Shown: positions 35,518 to 43,964 of the stretch, one piece after another | Position numbering within the stretch: the stretch's first letter is position 1 | Layout of the letters: every line of letters starts with the position of its first letter | Program-made: the position numbers and the translations under genes | NCBI RefSeq assembly: GCF_900107375.1 | Contig: NZ_FNPT01000003.1 | Location: 248,001 to 312,000 of the forward strand | From: Lysobacter sp. yr284 | GTDB lineage: Bacteria > Pseudomonadota > Gammaproteobacteria > Xanthomonadales > Xanthomonadaceae | Direction: 5' to 3' | Length of the DNA: 64,000 nt | Notes under the pieces: generated by a model | What the model saw: only the letters and a program-made list of their open reading frames with translations | The model's database searches: none | What the model was told of the DNA's origin: nothing

Positions 35518-35907
35518 ATGCTCCGCTGCATGAAGGTCTTCGCCCGGATCACCCAGTACAACCCGGTCCTGCTCGTGTGCGACTCCGGCGCGTTGAACCT
35601 GCCGCCCTTGAGCGGCAAGCTGCCGATCCAGGTCACCGACGCCTGCATCGCGATCCGCAACGCCACCGCCAACGGCCTGCCGGTGCGCCTGCTGGTCAGC
35701 GACGAGTTCGTGGCCCGTCCGGGCGAACTGGTGTGTACGCGGCGATTGACCACGCCCAACCGCGCAGTGGTGGTCACCTCGGTATTGCTGGAGACCTTCG
35801 CGGCGGTGGTGACGCGGCGGACCCAATCGCTGGTCCGGGTCTACGCCAACGACCCGTTGGTGCCGGACCGGATCGTGGTCGTCGTCGGCGAACACATGCA
35901 GCCGTGA
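35518..35907 (+). CDS. Hypothetical protein
   Basis: A 129-aa soluble protein with a good ribosome-binding site (AGGGA 6 bases before ATG 35518); ATG 35530 is a weaker alternative. It is beta-rich and uncharged in the core (VLLVCDSGALNLPPL, AVVVTSVLLETFAAVV), with no membrane segment or signal peptide and no motif I recognise. Codon use matches the surrounding genes. It converges with the small membrane-anchored protein gene. Function unknown. Confidence 0.6.
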   Translation: MLRCMKVFARITQYNPVLLVCDSGALNLPPLSGKLPIQVTDACIAIRNATANGLPVRLLVSDEFVARPGELVCTRRLTTPNRAVVVTSVLLETFAAVVTRRTQSLVRVYANDPLVPDRIVVVVGEHMQP

Positions 35908-35937
35908 GGCGACGCGCCGGCCGCGCCGCGCGACGGC

Positions 35938-36180
35938 CTAGCGCGGCCGCCGGCCCTGGGCGACGCGGCTGATCTTGCCCAACAGCCAGCCCGCGGCCAC
36001 GGCCAGGGCGAAGGCGTGCGCCGGCTTGCGCCGGACCCATGCGGCGATGCCGCGCCCGGCGCCGCTGCGCGCGGCCGGCGGCCGCTCGCCGGCGCGTGCG
36101 GGCATGTCGAGGCCGGCGCCGGCCTCGACATGCGTGCGCGCTTGGATGTGCGAGGGGAACGGGTCGGCGCGGGTGGCCAT
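35938..36180 (-). CDS. Small C-tail-anchored protein (DUF883/YqjD-like)
   Basis: An 80-aa protein with a polar N-terminal part and one C-terminal hydrophobic segment (about residues 53-70, RKPAHAFALAVAAGWLLG). This is the pattern of ElaB/YqjD-like inner-membrane proteins that bind ribosomes. The helical repeat region of true DUF883 proteins is short here, so the assignment is tentative. Its ATG lies 6 bases after the ferritin-like stop, so the two are likely co-transcribed. Confidence 0.55.
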   Translation of the reverse strand: MATRADPFPSHIQARTHVEAGAGLDMPARAGERPPAARSGAGRGIAAWVRRKPAHAFALAVAAGWLLGKISRVAQGRRPR

Positions 36181-36186
36181 GTCGGC

Positions 36187-36804
36187 TCAGTTCTTCTTCA
36201 ACATCTGCTCGCGCGCTTGCTCGGCGCGCGACGCGCCGATCGCGGTCTCGACGTGCTTGATCTCTTCCGGCGGCGGCAGCACCGCCTTGAAGCCGAGGCT
36301 GGCGATCCACAGTTCGCGGCCCCAACCCTGGGTGTGGTAGAGGTGGTGATCCTCTTCCTTCTCGACCTGTTCGTAGGCCTCCATCAGCGTCGCGGCTTCC
36401 TTGCCGCTGGTGTTCTTGGCGACATGGCCGATCAGTTCCCAGTTCTGGTGGTCCTTGGTCTCGGCCAGCACCACGCACTCGGCCGCGACCAACTCGGCGG
36501 CCTGCGCATCGCCGGCCTCGAGCGCCATCTGCATCGCCTTCACCAGCGACGCGCCGATGTGGGCGACGACTTCGCGGCCCGGCGACGCCGCCTGCGGGTC
36601 CAGGCCCAGTTCGGCGAGCACGCCGGTCAGGATCTCGTGGTGGCGGCGGGTTTCGTCCAGGTAGCCCTGCCATTCCTCGCGCAGGTCTCGGTTGACCGCG
36701 CATTCCAGCGCGGTCTGGTAGATGCGGATGCCGCCTTTTTCGGTTTCCAGCGCCTGGTAGAGCAGTTCGTTCAACTGGGCGCGGTCGTGCCGCTTGCTGG
36801 CCAT
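36187..36804 (-). CDS. Ferritin-like di-iron domain protein
   Basis: A 205-aa four-helix-bundle protein. Glu-rich helices carry ligand-like pairs: ETEKGGIRIYQTALE, EWQGYLDETRRHHEIL (ExxxRHHE), LAETKDHQNWEL and EKEEDHHLYH. They suggest a di-iron site like that of ferritin or rubrerythrin relatives. The C-terminus is charged and flexible. It may act in iron or oxidative stress handling, but no substrate is evident. ATG 36804 is followed by a good Asp/Lys-rich N-terminus. Confidence 0.75.
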   Translation of the reverse strand: MASKRHDRAQLNELLYQALETEKGGIRIYQTALECAVNRDLREEWQGYLDETRRHHEILTGVLAELGLDPQAASPGREVVAHIGASLVKAMQMALEAGDAQAAELVAAECVVLAETKDHQNWELIGHVAKNTSGKEAATLMEAYEQVEKEEDHHLYHTQGWGRELWIASLGFKAVLPPPEEIKHVETAIGASRAEQAREQMLKKN

Positions 36805-36945
36805 CGTGTCCTCCGGTGTCGATTGCTGGCGTGCGGGCAACGTAGAACGCGCACGATTCAGCGCGAGTGAACGCCGGCGTGAACATCGCGCTAACGCCGG
36901 CCGGCGGATCGTGCTCGCGATCCTGTTCACGGAGCGCGCAGTGCG

Positions 36946-37608
36946 ATGCAAGCAGCGATGCGAGGCGAACCGTCCTTCTGGCGACGCAACGGCCTGAGCC
37001 TGGTGCTGAGCGCGATCTTCCTGGCGTTCCTGGTCGGCCAGGTGCTGACCGGCCAGGCCGCGTGGAACGAGGAAATCGTGCGCGAAGGCCAGGCGCCGCT
37101 GACGTTGCGGGCCTATCTCGACAGCGGCCACTTCATCTCGGCCACGTTCGAGAACTGGGAAAGCGAATTCCTGCAGATGGGCATGTACGTGCTGCTGACG
37201 GTGTGGCTGCGCCAGCTGGGCTCGGCCGAGTCGCGCCCGTTCGAGCCGCGGCCCGAGCACATCGACCCCGGCCCGGCGCCGTGGCCGGTGCGCCGCGGCG
37301 GGCTGTGGCGGCGGCTGTATTCGCACTCGCTGACGGCCGCGTTCTTGCTGCTGTTCCTGGGCTCGTTCGTGCTGCACGGTTACGGCAGCTGGCGCCACCA
37401 CAACGACGAGCGCCGGCTGCAGGGGCGCGCGCCGGTCGAGCTGAGCGAGCACCTGGGCAGTTCCGATTTCTGGTTCGAATCGTTCCAGAACTGGCAGAGC
37501 GAATTCCTCGCAGTGCTGTCGATCGTGGTGCTGTCGATCTTCCTGCGCCAGGACAAGTCGCCCGAATCCAAGCCGGTGCGCGCGCCGCACCGGCAGACCG
37601 GGGCCTAG
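36946..37608 (+). CDS. DUF6766-like integral membrane protein
   Basis: A 220-aa inner-membrane protein with three or four hydrophobic segments (about 16-36, 75-88, 128-147 and 185-202). Two similar halves each contain a S/T-F-x-N-W-x-S-E-F motif (SATFENWESEF and FESFQNWQSEF) just before a membrane helix, pointing to an internal duplication. This matches a family of uncharacterised membrane proteins. The start could be ATG 36946 or ATG 36958. It is divergent from the ferritin-like gene, with 141 bases between. Confidence 0.7.
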   Translation: MQAAMRGEPSFWRRNGLSLVLSAIFLAFLVGQVLTGQAAWNEEIVREGQAPLTLRAYLDSGHFISATFENWESEFLQMGMYVLLTVWLRQLGSAESRPFEPRPEHIDPGPAPWPVRRGGLWRRLYSHSLTAAFLLLFLGSFVLHGYGSWRHHNDERRLQGRAPVELSEHLGSSDFWFESFQNWQSEFLAVLSIVVLSIFLRQDKSPESKPVRAPHRQTGA

Positions 37609-37712
37609 CGCCCGGCCGATCGGCGCGAGGGGTTTGCACGCGCGCGCAAGCATCGTTCAGTTGTCGCAACGGCAGTTGCCGATCTGGAACTGTGCGTTCG
37701 CCTGTTCGCGCA

Positions 37713-37737
37713 TTGACCTCGACTTAGCTTGAGGTCA
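37713..37737 (+). promoter_or_regulatory. SoxR/MerR-type operator in a promoter
   Basis: TTGACC (a good -35) runs into CCTC-N10-GAGG. The arms TGACCTC (37714-37720) and GAGGTCA (37731-37737) flank 10 bases, and the 18-base core differs from the classical SoxR box at three positions. MerR-family activators bind such dyads between -35 and -10 elements with long spacers. A -10 is not obvious; CATACC at 37736 is a candidate. It lies about 85-109 bases before the gene at 37822. Confidence 0.6.
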
Positions 37738-37821
37738 TACCGTGAGCGCATCCGCCGCCCGCGGCGATCCGCAACGGATCCGGGCGCGGCGGTTTGCGAA
37801 CCCTTCCCCCGGAGCGACGTC

Positions 37822-38460
37822 ATGAGCATTGCATACCCGAACGTGGACCACGAACCCGTCTTCGCGCAGGCCTGGAACGACCCGCGCAACACCCGTTTCG
37901 AGCTTCCCCCGATCGACGTGAACCGGGTGCTGTCCGAACGCTACCGGCTGCAACGTCCGCTGCGGCTGACCCGCTCGCAGCTGTGGGAGATGGAAGGGCG
38001 CAAGGCGCGCCGGCCCGACCGCTACATCCCCTACGTGGTCGAGCCGGGCAGCGCGGCGGTGTGGGCCGACCAGGGCGAGCGCGAACGGGTCGAGCGCTTC
38101 GTGCGCAAGTCGCGGCAGCGGCTGTGGCTGCAGCCGGAGCGCTACGAACTGATCCTGGAGCAGACCCGGGCCGACCACGCCCAGCAGAAGGTGACCTTCA
38201 TCGGCGCCGCCGAATACCCCGGACCCGACGGCGCGCCGCTGCGCGCCGGCAGCGGCCAGCCGATCTTCCATGTCGTGCACGGCGTCGGCGGCGAGGAAAC
38301 GCAGCCCTTGAACCTGTGGTCGGTGGTGTTCCTGACCGACCGGCAGGACAGCCGCCTGCTCGAACCGTTCGTGCGCATGGCGCACGAGGGTTGGTTGCCG
38401 GGGTATGTCGAGATCTACATCCGCGACGATCTCAAGGTCGGCCTGTCGCGGCGGGATTGA
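37822..38460 (+). CDS. Hypothetical protein
   Basis: A 212-aa soluble, charged protein without signal peptide, membrane helices or known motif. GGAG lies 9 bases before ATG 37822, which supports this start. The middle contains a Trp/Arg-rich helix (SRQRLWLQPERYELILEQ) and the end a compact alpha/beta stretch (FLTDRQDSRLLEPFVRMAHEGW). The SoxR-like box upstream suggests induction by redox-cycling compounds. It converges with the copper receptor gene. Confidence 0.65.
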   Translation: MSIAYPNVDHEPVFAQAWNDPRNTRFELPPIDVNRVLSERYRLQRPLRLTRSQLWEMEGRKARRPDRYIPYVVEPGSAAVWADQGERERVERFVRKSRQRLWLQPERYELILEQTRADHAQQKVTFIGAAEYPGPDGAPLRAGSGQPIFHVVHGVGGEETQPLNLWSVVFLTDRQDSRLLEPFVRMAHEGWLPGYVEIYIRDDLKVGLSRRD

Positions 38461-38496
38461 ACCGGCGCGGCCGTCGCCGCGCGGGGCAACGCGCGC

Positions 38497-40554
38497 TCAA
38501 TACGTGAAGTCGAGCCGGGCCCACAGCGAGCGGCCGGGTTCGTCGATGCGCACCGGGTCGGCCGGGTAGCCGAAGTCGGCGCTGCCGGCGAGGTTGAGGT
38601 GCTCGCTGTAGCGGCGGTCGAACAGGTTGTCGACGCCGGCGCTGAGCCGCAGCGCGTCGCTGAAGCGATAGCCGCCGTTGAGCGAGAACACCGCGAAGCC
38701 GCGGCTGCGGCCGATGTCCTGGCCGACCACGTTGCCCTGGCCGACCGCGACCCGGTCCTGCTTCGCGGACCCGCGCAGCAACGCGCCGGCGCTCCAGCGC
38801 CGGTCGTCGTAGCCCAGCGACAGCTTGGCCTCCAGCGGCGGCATCTGCGGCAGCGGCCGGCCGTCGCTGCGGTTCTCGCCCCAGGCGTAGGCCAGGCTCG
38901 CGCCGAGTTTCCAGTGTTCGGCCGCACGCCAGTCGGCGCCGGCCTCGGCGCCGCGGATGCGCGCGTCCACGTTGCTGGCCCGGCTGGTCGGTCCCATCAT
39001 CCCGCCGGGCAGATAGGCAAACAGGATGTAGTCGCCGATGCGGCCGACATAGGCCGAAACCCAGGCGTCGACGCGCTGGCCCTTGTACTGCAGGCCGACG
39101 TCCAGCTGCGTGGTCTTCTCCGGCGCGACGCCGGCGAAGGCGTTGGCCGCGCCGGCCGGGCCCAGGTTCGGCGAGAACAGTTCCCAGTAGTCGGGCATGC
39201 GCTCGACGTGGCCGAGGCCGGCGTACCAGCCGGCGCGGGTGCCGGCCAGGTCGCGTTCGTAGCGCACGAAGCCGTTGGGCAGGGTTTCGCGCCGGACCTC
39301 GCCGAAAGTCGGGTTGGGCATGTCCATCATGCCGGCGCCGGCGCGCTGGTCTTCGACCCGGGCGCGGTCCACGCGCGCGCCGTAGACCAGGCGGCTCTGC
39401 GCATTCGCGCGCCAAGTCGCCTCGGCGAACAGGCCCAGCGTCGAGAAGCGCGCGTCGGCGCTCCACGGCGCCGCGCGATAGGCGCCGCGGCCCGTGCCGC
39501 TGCGTTCGCGATGGCGACTGCGCTGGCCGTCGACGCCGGCGCTGAGCTCGAACGCGGCCCAGCGCCAGCTCGCCGCGGCGCGGCCGCCGACGGTGAGCCG
39601 GTCCACGTTCGCCGCCACCGGCATCGGCATCGCGCTCATCGGGTTGGGATCGCGCAGGCTGTAGTTGTCCATCACGTGATCGGCGTAGTTGTAGAACGCA
39701 TTGGCCTCCAGCGCGTCGAGCGCGCCGCCGAGGTTCTTGCGCTCGAAACGCAGGCTGTAGCTCTCGCGCCGGAACTGGGCGCCGTCCATGCCGCGGCCGG
39801 CGTAGCGCGCCTGGCCGTCGCCGCGGCCGGCGGCGAGTTCGAGCGCGGTGTCGGCATCGGGCGTCCAGCCCGCGGTCGCGTCGGCGTTCCATTTCTTCCA
39901 GGACGAGGGCACGCGCTGGCCGTCGCCGTTGTCGTAGTCGTCGGCTTCGGAGCGGTTGGCGGTCACGCGGCCGTAGCCGGACGGCGCGCCGGCGGCGAGG
40001 TCCAGGCGCTGATCGTTGCGGCCGAACGAACCGCCGAGCAGGCTGCCGCTGGCGCGCAGGCCGGGGCGCTCGAACGGCTCGGTGCGGCGCACGAAGCGCA
40101 CGGTGCCGGCCGAGGCGCCCGGGCCCCACAGCACCGTCTGCGGGCCCTTGACCACGATCAGCCGGTCGTAGGTTTCCGGCGACACATACGACAAGGGGTT
40201 GTCCATGCGCGCCGGACACGCGCCGGGCATGCTGCCGTCGTTGGCGAGCAGGTTCAGGCGCGAGCCGAACATGCCGCGCAGCACCGGGTCGCCGTTGCTG
40301 CCGCCGTTGCGGATCGCGTTGAAGCCGGGGATGGTCTTAAGATAGTCGGCGCCGTCGCTGGCCGGCACCGGTTGCCGCGGCAGCCGCGGATCGAGCTCGA
40401 AAGTCAGCGGCGACACCGGAGCGGCGGTCACCACCACCGCGTCCAGGGTCGCAGCGGCGTCGTTTTTCGCCGCGGCCGCATCGGCGGCCCGCGCGGCGGG
40501 CGCGGCCAGGGTGTGGGCGAGGGCGCAGCTCAACGCCAAGGTTCGCAAGGTCAT
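38497..40554 (-). CDS. oprC: TonB-dependent copper receptor (OprC/NosA family)
   Basis: A 685-aa outer-membrane receptor. It has a signal peptide (residues 1-23, ending AARA), a plug domain (DYLKTIPGFNAIRNGG, GMFGSRLNLLANDG, YVSPETYDRLIVVKGPQTV) and a 22-strand barrel ending in an aromatic residue (RLDFTY). The plug sequence and Met-rich extracellular loops (PNPMSAMPMP, GMMDMPNP) are those of OprC/NosA copper receptors. It imports copper with TonB energy. ATG 40554 is chosen; a TTG 18 bases earlier would lengthen the signal peptide. No copper regulator is adjacent. Confidence 0.9.
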   Translation of the reverse strand: MTLRTLALSCALAHTLAAPAARAADAAAAKNDAAATLDAVVVTAAPVSPLTFELDPRLPRQPVPASDGADYLKTIPGFNAIRNGGSNGDPVLRGMFGSRLNLLANDGSMPGACPARMDNPLSYVSPETYDRLIVVKGPQTVLWGPGASAGTVRFVRRTEPFERPGLRASGSLLGGSFGRNDQRLDLAAGAPSGYGRVTANRSEADDYDNGDGQRVPSSWKKWNADATAGWTPDADTALELAAGRGDGQARYAGRGMDGAQFRRESYSLRFERKNLGGALDALEANAFYNYADHVMDNYSLRDPNPMSAMPMPVAANVDRLTVGGRAAASWRWAAFELSAGVDGQRSRHRERSGTGRGAYRAAPWSADARFSTLGLFAEATWRANAQSRLVYGARVDRARVEDQRAGAGMMDMPNPTFGEVRRETLPNGFVRYERDLAGTRAGWYAGLGHVERMPDYWELFSPNLGPAGAANAFAGVAPEKTTQLDVGLQYKGQRVDAWVSAYVGRIGDYILFAYLPGGMMGPTSRASNVDARIRGAEAGADWRAAEHWKLGASLAYAWGENRSDGRPLPQMPPLEAKLSLGYDDRRWSAGALLRGSAKQDRVAVGQGNVVGQDIGRSRGFAVFSLNGGYRFSDALRLSAGVDNLFDRRYSEHLNLAGSADFGYPADPVRIDEPGRSLWARLDFTY

Positions 40555-40747
40555 CGCATGATTCGCAGGCAACGGACGCGGCGAAGCGGCCGGCGGTTGG
40601 GCCGGTGCGGGTGCGCGTCGGGAAGGAAGGCGCCGCGAACCGGTCGCGGCGCGGGCGAGGCATAGAGTAGGGCAGGCACGCGCCGCGCCGGGCCGCGGAC
40701 GCTGCGGCAGAACGCCGCACGGGCGGTGTTTTGCGTAGGCCGTCGCG

Positions 40748-41617
40748 TTACCGCGGCGGCCGCGCGAACTCGCCGGCGAACAGCCATTCGCCCGGCGAGG
40801 GATCGGGATCGGCGGCTTCGTCGGGATCGGCGATGCGCTCCAGGCGCACCGAGGCGGCGGCCAGCGTCGCGGCCAATCCGTCGCGCGTCCGCGCCCAGCG
40901 GAACGGTTCGCCGGCGCGCTCGAGCCAGCGCCGCACCCACCGACGCTGGCGCGCGAATCCCGGCGCGCCGGCGGCGGCCGGCGCCATCGCGGTCGCGATC
41001 AGGCCCGCGCCGGGTAGCGTCTGCGCGAGGCCGCACAGCAGCCGCTGCAGTTCCGGCGGTTCCAGGTACATCAGCACGCCTTCGGCGACGACCAGGGTCG
41101 GCTTCCGCGGATCGAACCGCGGGATGCCCGGCAGCAAGGTCTCGACGGCGACGACGCTCAAGTCGGCCGCGACCAGGCTCAGGCGCGGCTCGCGCACGCC
41201 GAGCCGGCGCAGCGCTTCGCGCTTGATCGCGACCGTGGATTCGCGCTCGATCTCGAACGCGCGCAGCCCGGGGATGCGTTCGAGCAGGAACAGCGACAGC
41301 CCGTCGAAGCCGGCGCCGAGCACCAGCAGTTGTTGCGCGCCGTCGCCGCAGGCCTGCAGCGCCCAGCGCCGGATGCGGCGCTTGCGCCAGGCGTAATGCG
41401 CGCCGATCCCGGGCAGGTACAGAGTTTCCAGCGCCGCCAGCAAGACCCGGCCGAGAGCATGGTCGACGGCGCGCAGCAGCCGCGCGCCGGGTCGGCCGCA
41501 GCCTTGCAGGCAGGCGCGCGCGAGCGCGGCGTTGCGCGCCACCGCCGGATCGGCGTCGCTGCGCGCCTGCCGCACCGCCGCGGCCGCGAGCAGCATCGAG
41601 GTCGATACGCCGCCCAT
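40748..41617 (-). CDS. Leucine carboxyl methyltransferase-family SAM methyltransferase
   Basis: A 289-aa protein of the PPM/LCMT family. The SAM loop LLVLGAGFDGLSLFL is near residue 95, preceded by the family helix HYAWRKRRIRRWAL. VVAEGVLMYLEPPELQRLL lies near 178. Bacterial members methylate small-molecule carboxyl or hydroxyl groups, and the substrate is unknown. It starts one base after the stop of the FAD oxidase, so the two genes form an operon and may act on one metabolite. Confidence 0.8.
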   Translation of the reverse strand: MGGVSTSMLLAAAAVRQARSDADPAVARNAALARACLQGCGRPGARLLRAVDHALGRVLLAALETLYLPGIGAHYAWRKRRIRRWALQACGDGAQQLLVLGAGFDGLSLFLLERIPGLRAFEIERESTVAIKREALRRLGVREPRLSLVAADLSVVAVETLLPGIPRFDPRKPTLVVAEGVLMYLEPPELQRLLCGLAQTLPGAGLIATAMAPAAAGAPGFARQRRWVRRWLERAGEPFRWARTRDGLAATLAAASVRLERIADPDEAADPDPSPGEWLFAGEFARPPR

Positions 41618-41618
41618 C

Positions 41619-43040
41619 TCAGGCCTGCATCAGGGCGAGGTGGTGGCGGTACCAATCGCTCTGCCAGCGTTGCTGCGGGTCGAACTCGCGCTTGGCGCGC
41701 AGGAACTCGCGCAGGCGCGGATGCGCCGCCTCCAGTTGCGCGCGCGTGGCCCAGCGGTGGTAGGTGAGGTAGAAGCTGCCGCCGAACCACAGCGCATCGT
41801 CGATCAGCGCGCGGAACGCCTGCGCGGCGTCGTCGATGCCGCCGGCGTCGTGGCGCACGTGCAGGTTGAAGATCACGCAGGCCCAGTCCTCGCGCGCCCA
41901 GGCCAGCACGCTGGTGGGGTCGCGCTCGATCAGGCGCACGGTGCCGTAGATCGGTTGGGCGCGATGGCGGCGCAGGCTGTGCGCGGCGCGGGCCATGAAG
42001 CCGGCCAGCGCGGCGCGCGGGACGTACAGCTCGCTGATCATTTCCGAACCGCAATGGCCGAGCGAGCGGTCCACCGCGGCGTGATAGCCGTCGAGGTAGA
42101 CCCCGGTCTGCTGCGCGTCGCTGGCGTAGTGCTGGCCGTGGGTGGCCAGGTAGAACTCGGCGTATTCGCGGAACGCGCGCGTGGGCTGGTGGTGGGCCAG
42201 CAACAGCAGGCGGGCGAAGTCGTCGGCGTGCAGGTGGCGCGGCGCGCTGGCGACGGCGTCGGCCGCCGGGCGATAGCACGACAGCACGCCCAGGTCGAGG
42301 AAGTCGTCGCTGGCCGGGTCGATCGCGAACTGGAAATCGCCGTAGCTGCAGCCCTGCGCGATGGCGTCGGCGAACGCCGCCGACAGTTCGCCGACGCGGG
42401 CCAGGGCGACCTCGCGGCGCAAGACCTGGCGCGGCGTCAGCCGCAAGGTCAGCGCCACCACCACGCCGAACAGGCCGTAGCCGCCGGCGACCAGCGCGAA
42501 CAGTTCCGGCCGTTGCCGGCGGCTGGCCTCGACCAATTCGCCTTGCGCGTCGATCAGCGTGAGCGCTTCCACGTCCTCGACGAACGGCGCGTAGCTCAGT
42601 CCGCGGCCATGGATGTTGCTGGCCAGCGCGCCGCCGAGGCTGAACTCGTCGGCGCCGGTCTGTTTCTGGCGGATGGTCCAGCCGCCGCGGTTGTCCGGGC
42701 TCGACGCCAGCCACGCCAGCAACGCCGGCCAGCGGATGCCGGCCTGCACCGTCAGCAAGCCGCGCGCGTCGTCGAAGCCGAGCACGCCGCACAGCGCCGA
42801 GGTGTCGAGCACCCGTCCGCCGGACAGGAACTGCTGGCCGCCCATCGCATGGCGCGCGCCGGCGGCGATCAGCGGCTGGCCGGCGCGGGCGCAGGCGCGC
42901 ACCGCGGCGCAGGCCGCCTCGACCGACGGCGGCCGCAGCACCTGCGCCTGGGTCGGATTGAGCCGGGCGTGGACGTCGTTGAGCGTTTCCAGGTCGAGCG
43001 TTTGCGGGGATGGCGCGCAGGGCAGGGCGGCGATGGACAT
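41619..43040 (-). CDS. FAD-linked oxidoreductase (BBE/FAD_binding_4 type)
   Basis: A 473-aa flavoenzyme of the vanillyl-alcohol oxidase superfamily. The FAD-binding half starts at about residue 30 (VLRPPSVEAACAAV), with AAGARHAMGGQQF and SLGGALASNIHGRGL as flavin contacts. A substrate domain follows, and the C-terminus (FDPQQRWQSDWY) is typical of aldonolactone-oxidase-like members. The probable His linking FAD lies in GARHAMGG, but this is not certain. It is the first gene of a two-gene operon divergent from the XRE regulator. Confidence 0.82.
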   Translation of the reverse strand: MSIAALPCAPSPQTLDLETLNDVHARLNPTQAQVLRPPSVEAACAAVRACARAGQPLIAAGARHAMGGQQFLSGGRVLDTSALCGVLGFDDARGLLTVQAGIRWPALLAWLASSPDNRGGWTIRQKQTGADEFSLGGALASNIHGRGLSYAPFVEDVEALTLIDAQGELVEASRRQRPELFALVAGGYGLFGVVVALTLRLTPRQVLRREVALARVGELSAAFADAIAQGCSYGDFQFAIDPASDDFLDLGVLSCYRPAADAVASAPRHLHADDFARLLLLAHHQPTRAFREYAEFYLATHGQHYASDAQQTGVYLDGYHAAVDRSLGHCGSEMISELYVPRAALAGFMARAAHSLRRHRAQPIYGTVRLIERDPTSVLAWAREDWACVIFNLHVRHDAGGIDDAAQAFRALIDDALWFGGSFYLTYHRWATRAQLEAAHPRLREFLRAKREFDPQQRWQSDWYRHHLALMQA

Positions 43041-43081
43041 GGGCGGGCGGCGGCGTGGACTGGCGCGCAGCCTGCGGCCGG

Positions 43082-43109
43082 GTATCGCCATCCGCAATCG
43101 TGGCGATAC
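43082..43109. promoter_or_regulatory. Perfect inverted repeat, candidate operator
   Basis: GTATCGCCA, 10 bases, then TGGCGATAC: nine-base arms without mismatch, in the short gap between the FAD oxidase and the divergent regulator. A further GGTATCGATA follows at 43111, so TATCG half-sites recur. A TATGAT -10-like box lies just downstream at 43121-43126. Confidence 0.75.
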
Positions 43110-43160
43110 GGGTATCGATATATGATCCCGACTATCCCGCCACCCGAGTCCCGCGCCGCC

Positions 43161-43925
43161 ATGGCCGAACGCGAACGCCTGCTCGCCGCGCTCAAGCGCA
43201 TCCTCAAGGAACGCGGTTGGCGCTACGCCGACCTCGCCGCCGCGCTGGGCCTGTCCGAGCCCACGATCAAGCGCCTGCTGTCCAACGGCCGCATCGGCCT
43301 GGACCGGCTCGAACAGATTTGCGAGGCGCTCGACATCGACTTCTTCGAACTGGCGCGCAGCGCCCGCGGCAACCGCGACGCGCGCCGCCACCTGAGCCTG
43401 GCGCAGGAAACCGCGCTGGCCGCCGAGCCGCGCCTGATGACGGTGTTCCACCTGCTGTGCCAGGGCTGGCAGAGCGCCGCCATCGGCGCCGACTACGGCC
43501 TGCGCAAGCCCGAACTGGTGCGGCTGCTGGCGCAGCTGGATAAGCTGCGCCTGATCGAACTGCTGCCCGGCGACCGCACCCGGTTGCGGGTGCCGCGCGA
43601 TTTTTCCTGGCGCGACGACGGCCCGGTGCGCGCGCGTTACTTCCAGCTGGCCAGCCGCGAATTCCTCAACCACGGCTTCGACGGCGGCGAGGCGTTCTTC
43701 GCCCTGGAAATACGCGAACTCAGCGAAGCTTCCGCGGCCACCCTGCGGCGCAAGCTCGACAAGCTGGTGGCCGAATTCAAGGAAGCCGCCGATCTCGACA
43801 TCGGCCTGCCGCCGGAGCGGCGGCGCAGCGTCGGCATGCTCGCCGCGAGCCGGCCGTGGGTGTTTTCGCTGGTGGAGAGTCTGCGCGAGGCGCCGTCGGC
43901 GGCGGACAAGCCGCGGCGGCGCTGA
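43161..43925 (+). CDS. XRE-family transcriptional regulator
   Basis: A 254-aa regulator. An N-terminal helix-turn-helix (residues about 3-60, YADLAAALGLSEPTIKRLLSNG) is followed by a winged-helix-like and helical C-terminal domain resembling the DUF4423/TIGR02147 type (FHLLCQGWQ, LIELLPGDRTRLRVP, FFALEIRELSEAS). I choose ATG 43161 because the -10-like TATGAT at 43121 would overlap the alternative ATG at 43122. It probably binds the adjacent inverted repeat and controls itself and the FAD oxidase/methyltransferase operon. Confidence 0.8.
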   Translation: MAERERLLAALKRILKERGWRYADLAAALGLSEPTIKRLLSNGRIGLDRLEQICEALDIDFFELARSARGNRDARRHLSLAQETALAAEPRLMTVFHLLCQGWQSAAIGADYGLRKPELVRLLAQLDKLRLIELLPGDRTRLRVPRDFSWRDDGPVRARYFQLASREFLNHGFDGGEAFFALEIRELSEASAATLRRKLDKLVAEFKEAADLDIGLPPERRRSVGMLAASRPWVFSLVESLREAPSAADKPRRR

Positions 43926-43964
43926 AGGCGGCGACGCCGCGGCGCGCAGGCGCCGCGCTTGCGA

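Noticed and set aside
43926-43964. GC-rich hairpin between the convergent XRE and tetR genes as a terminator
   Set aside because: Stem possible but no T-run on either strand, so an intrinsic terminator cannot be supported.
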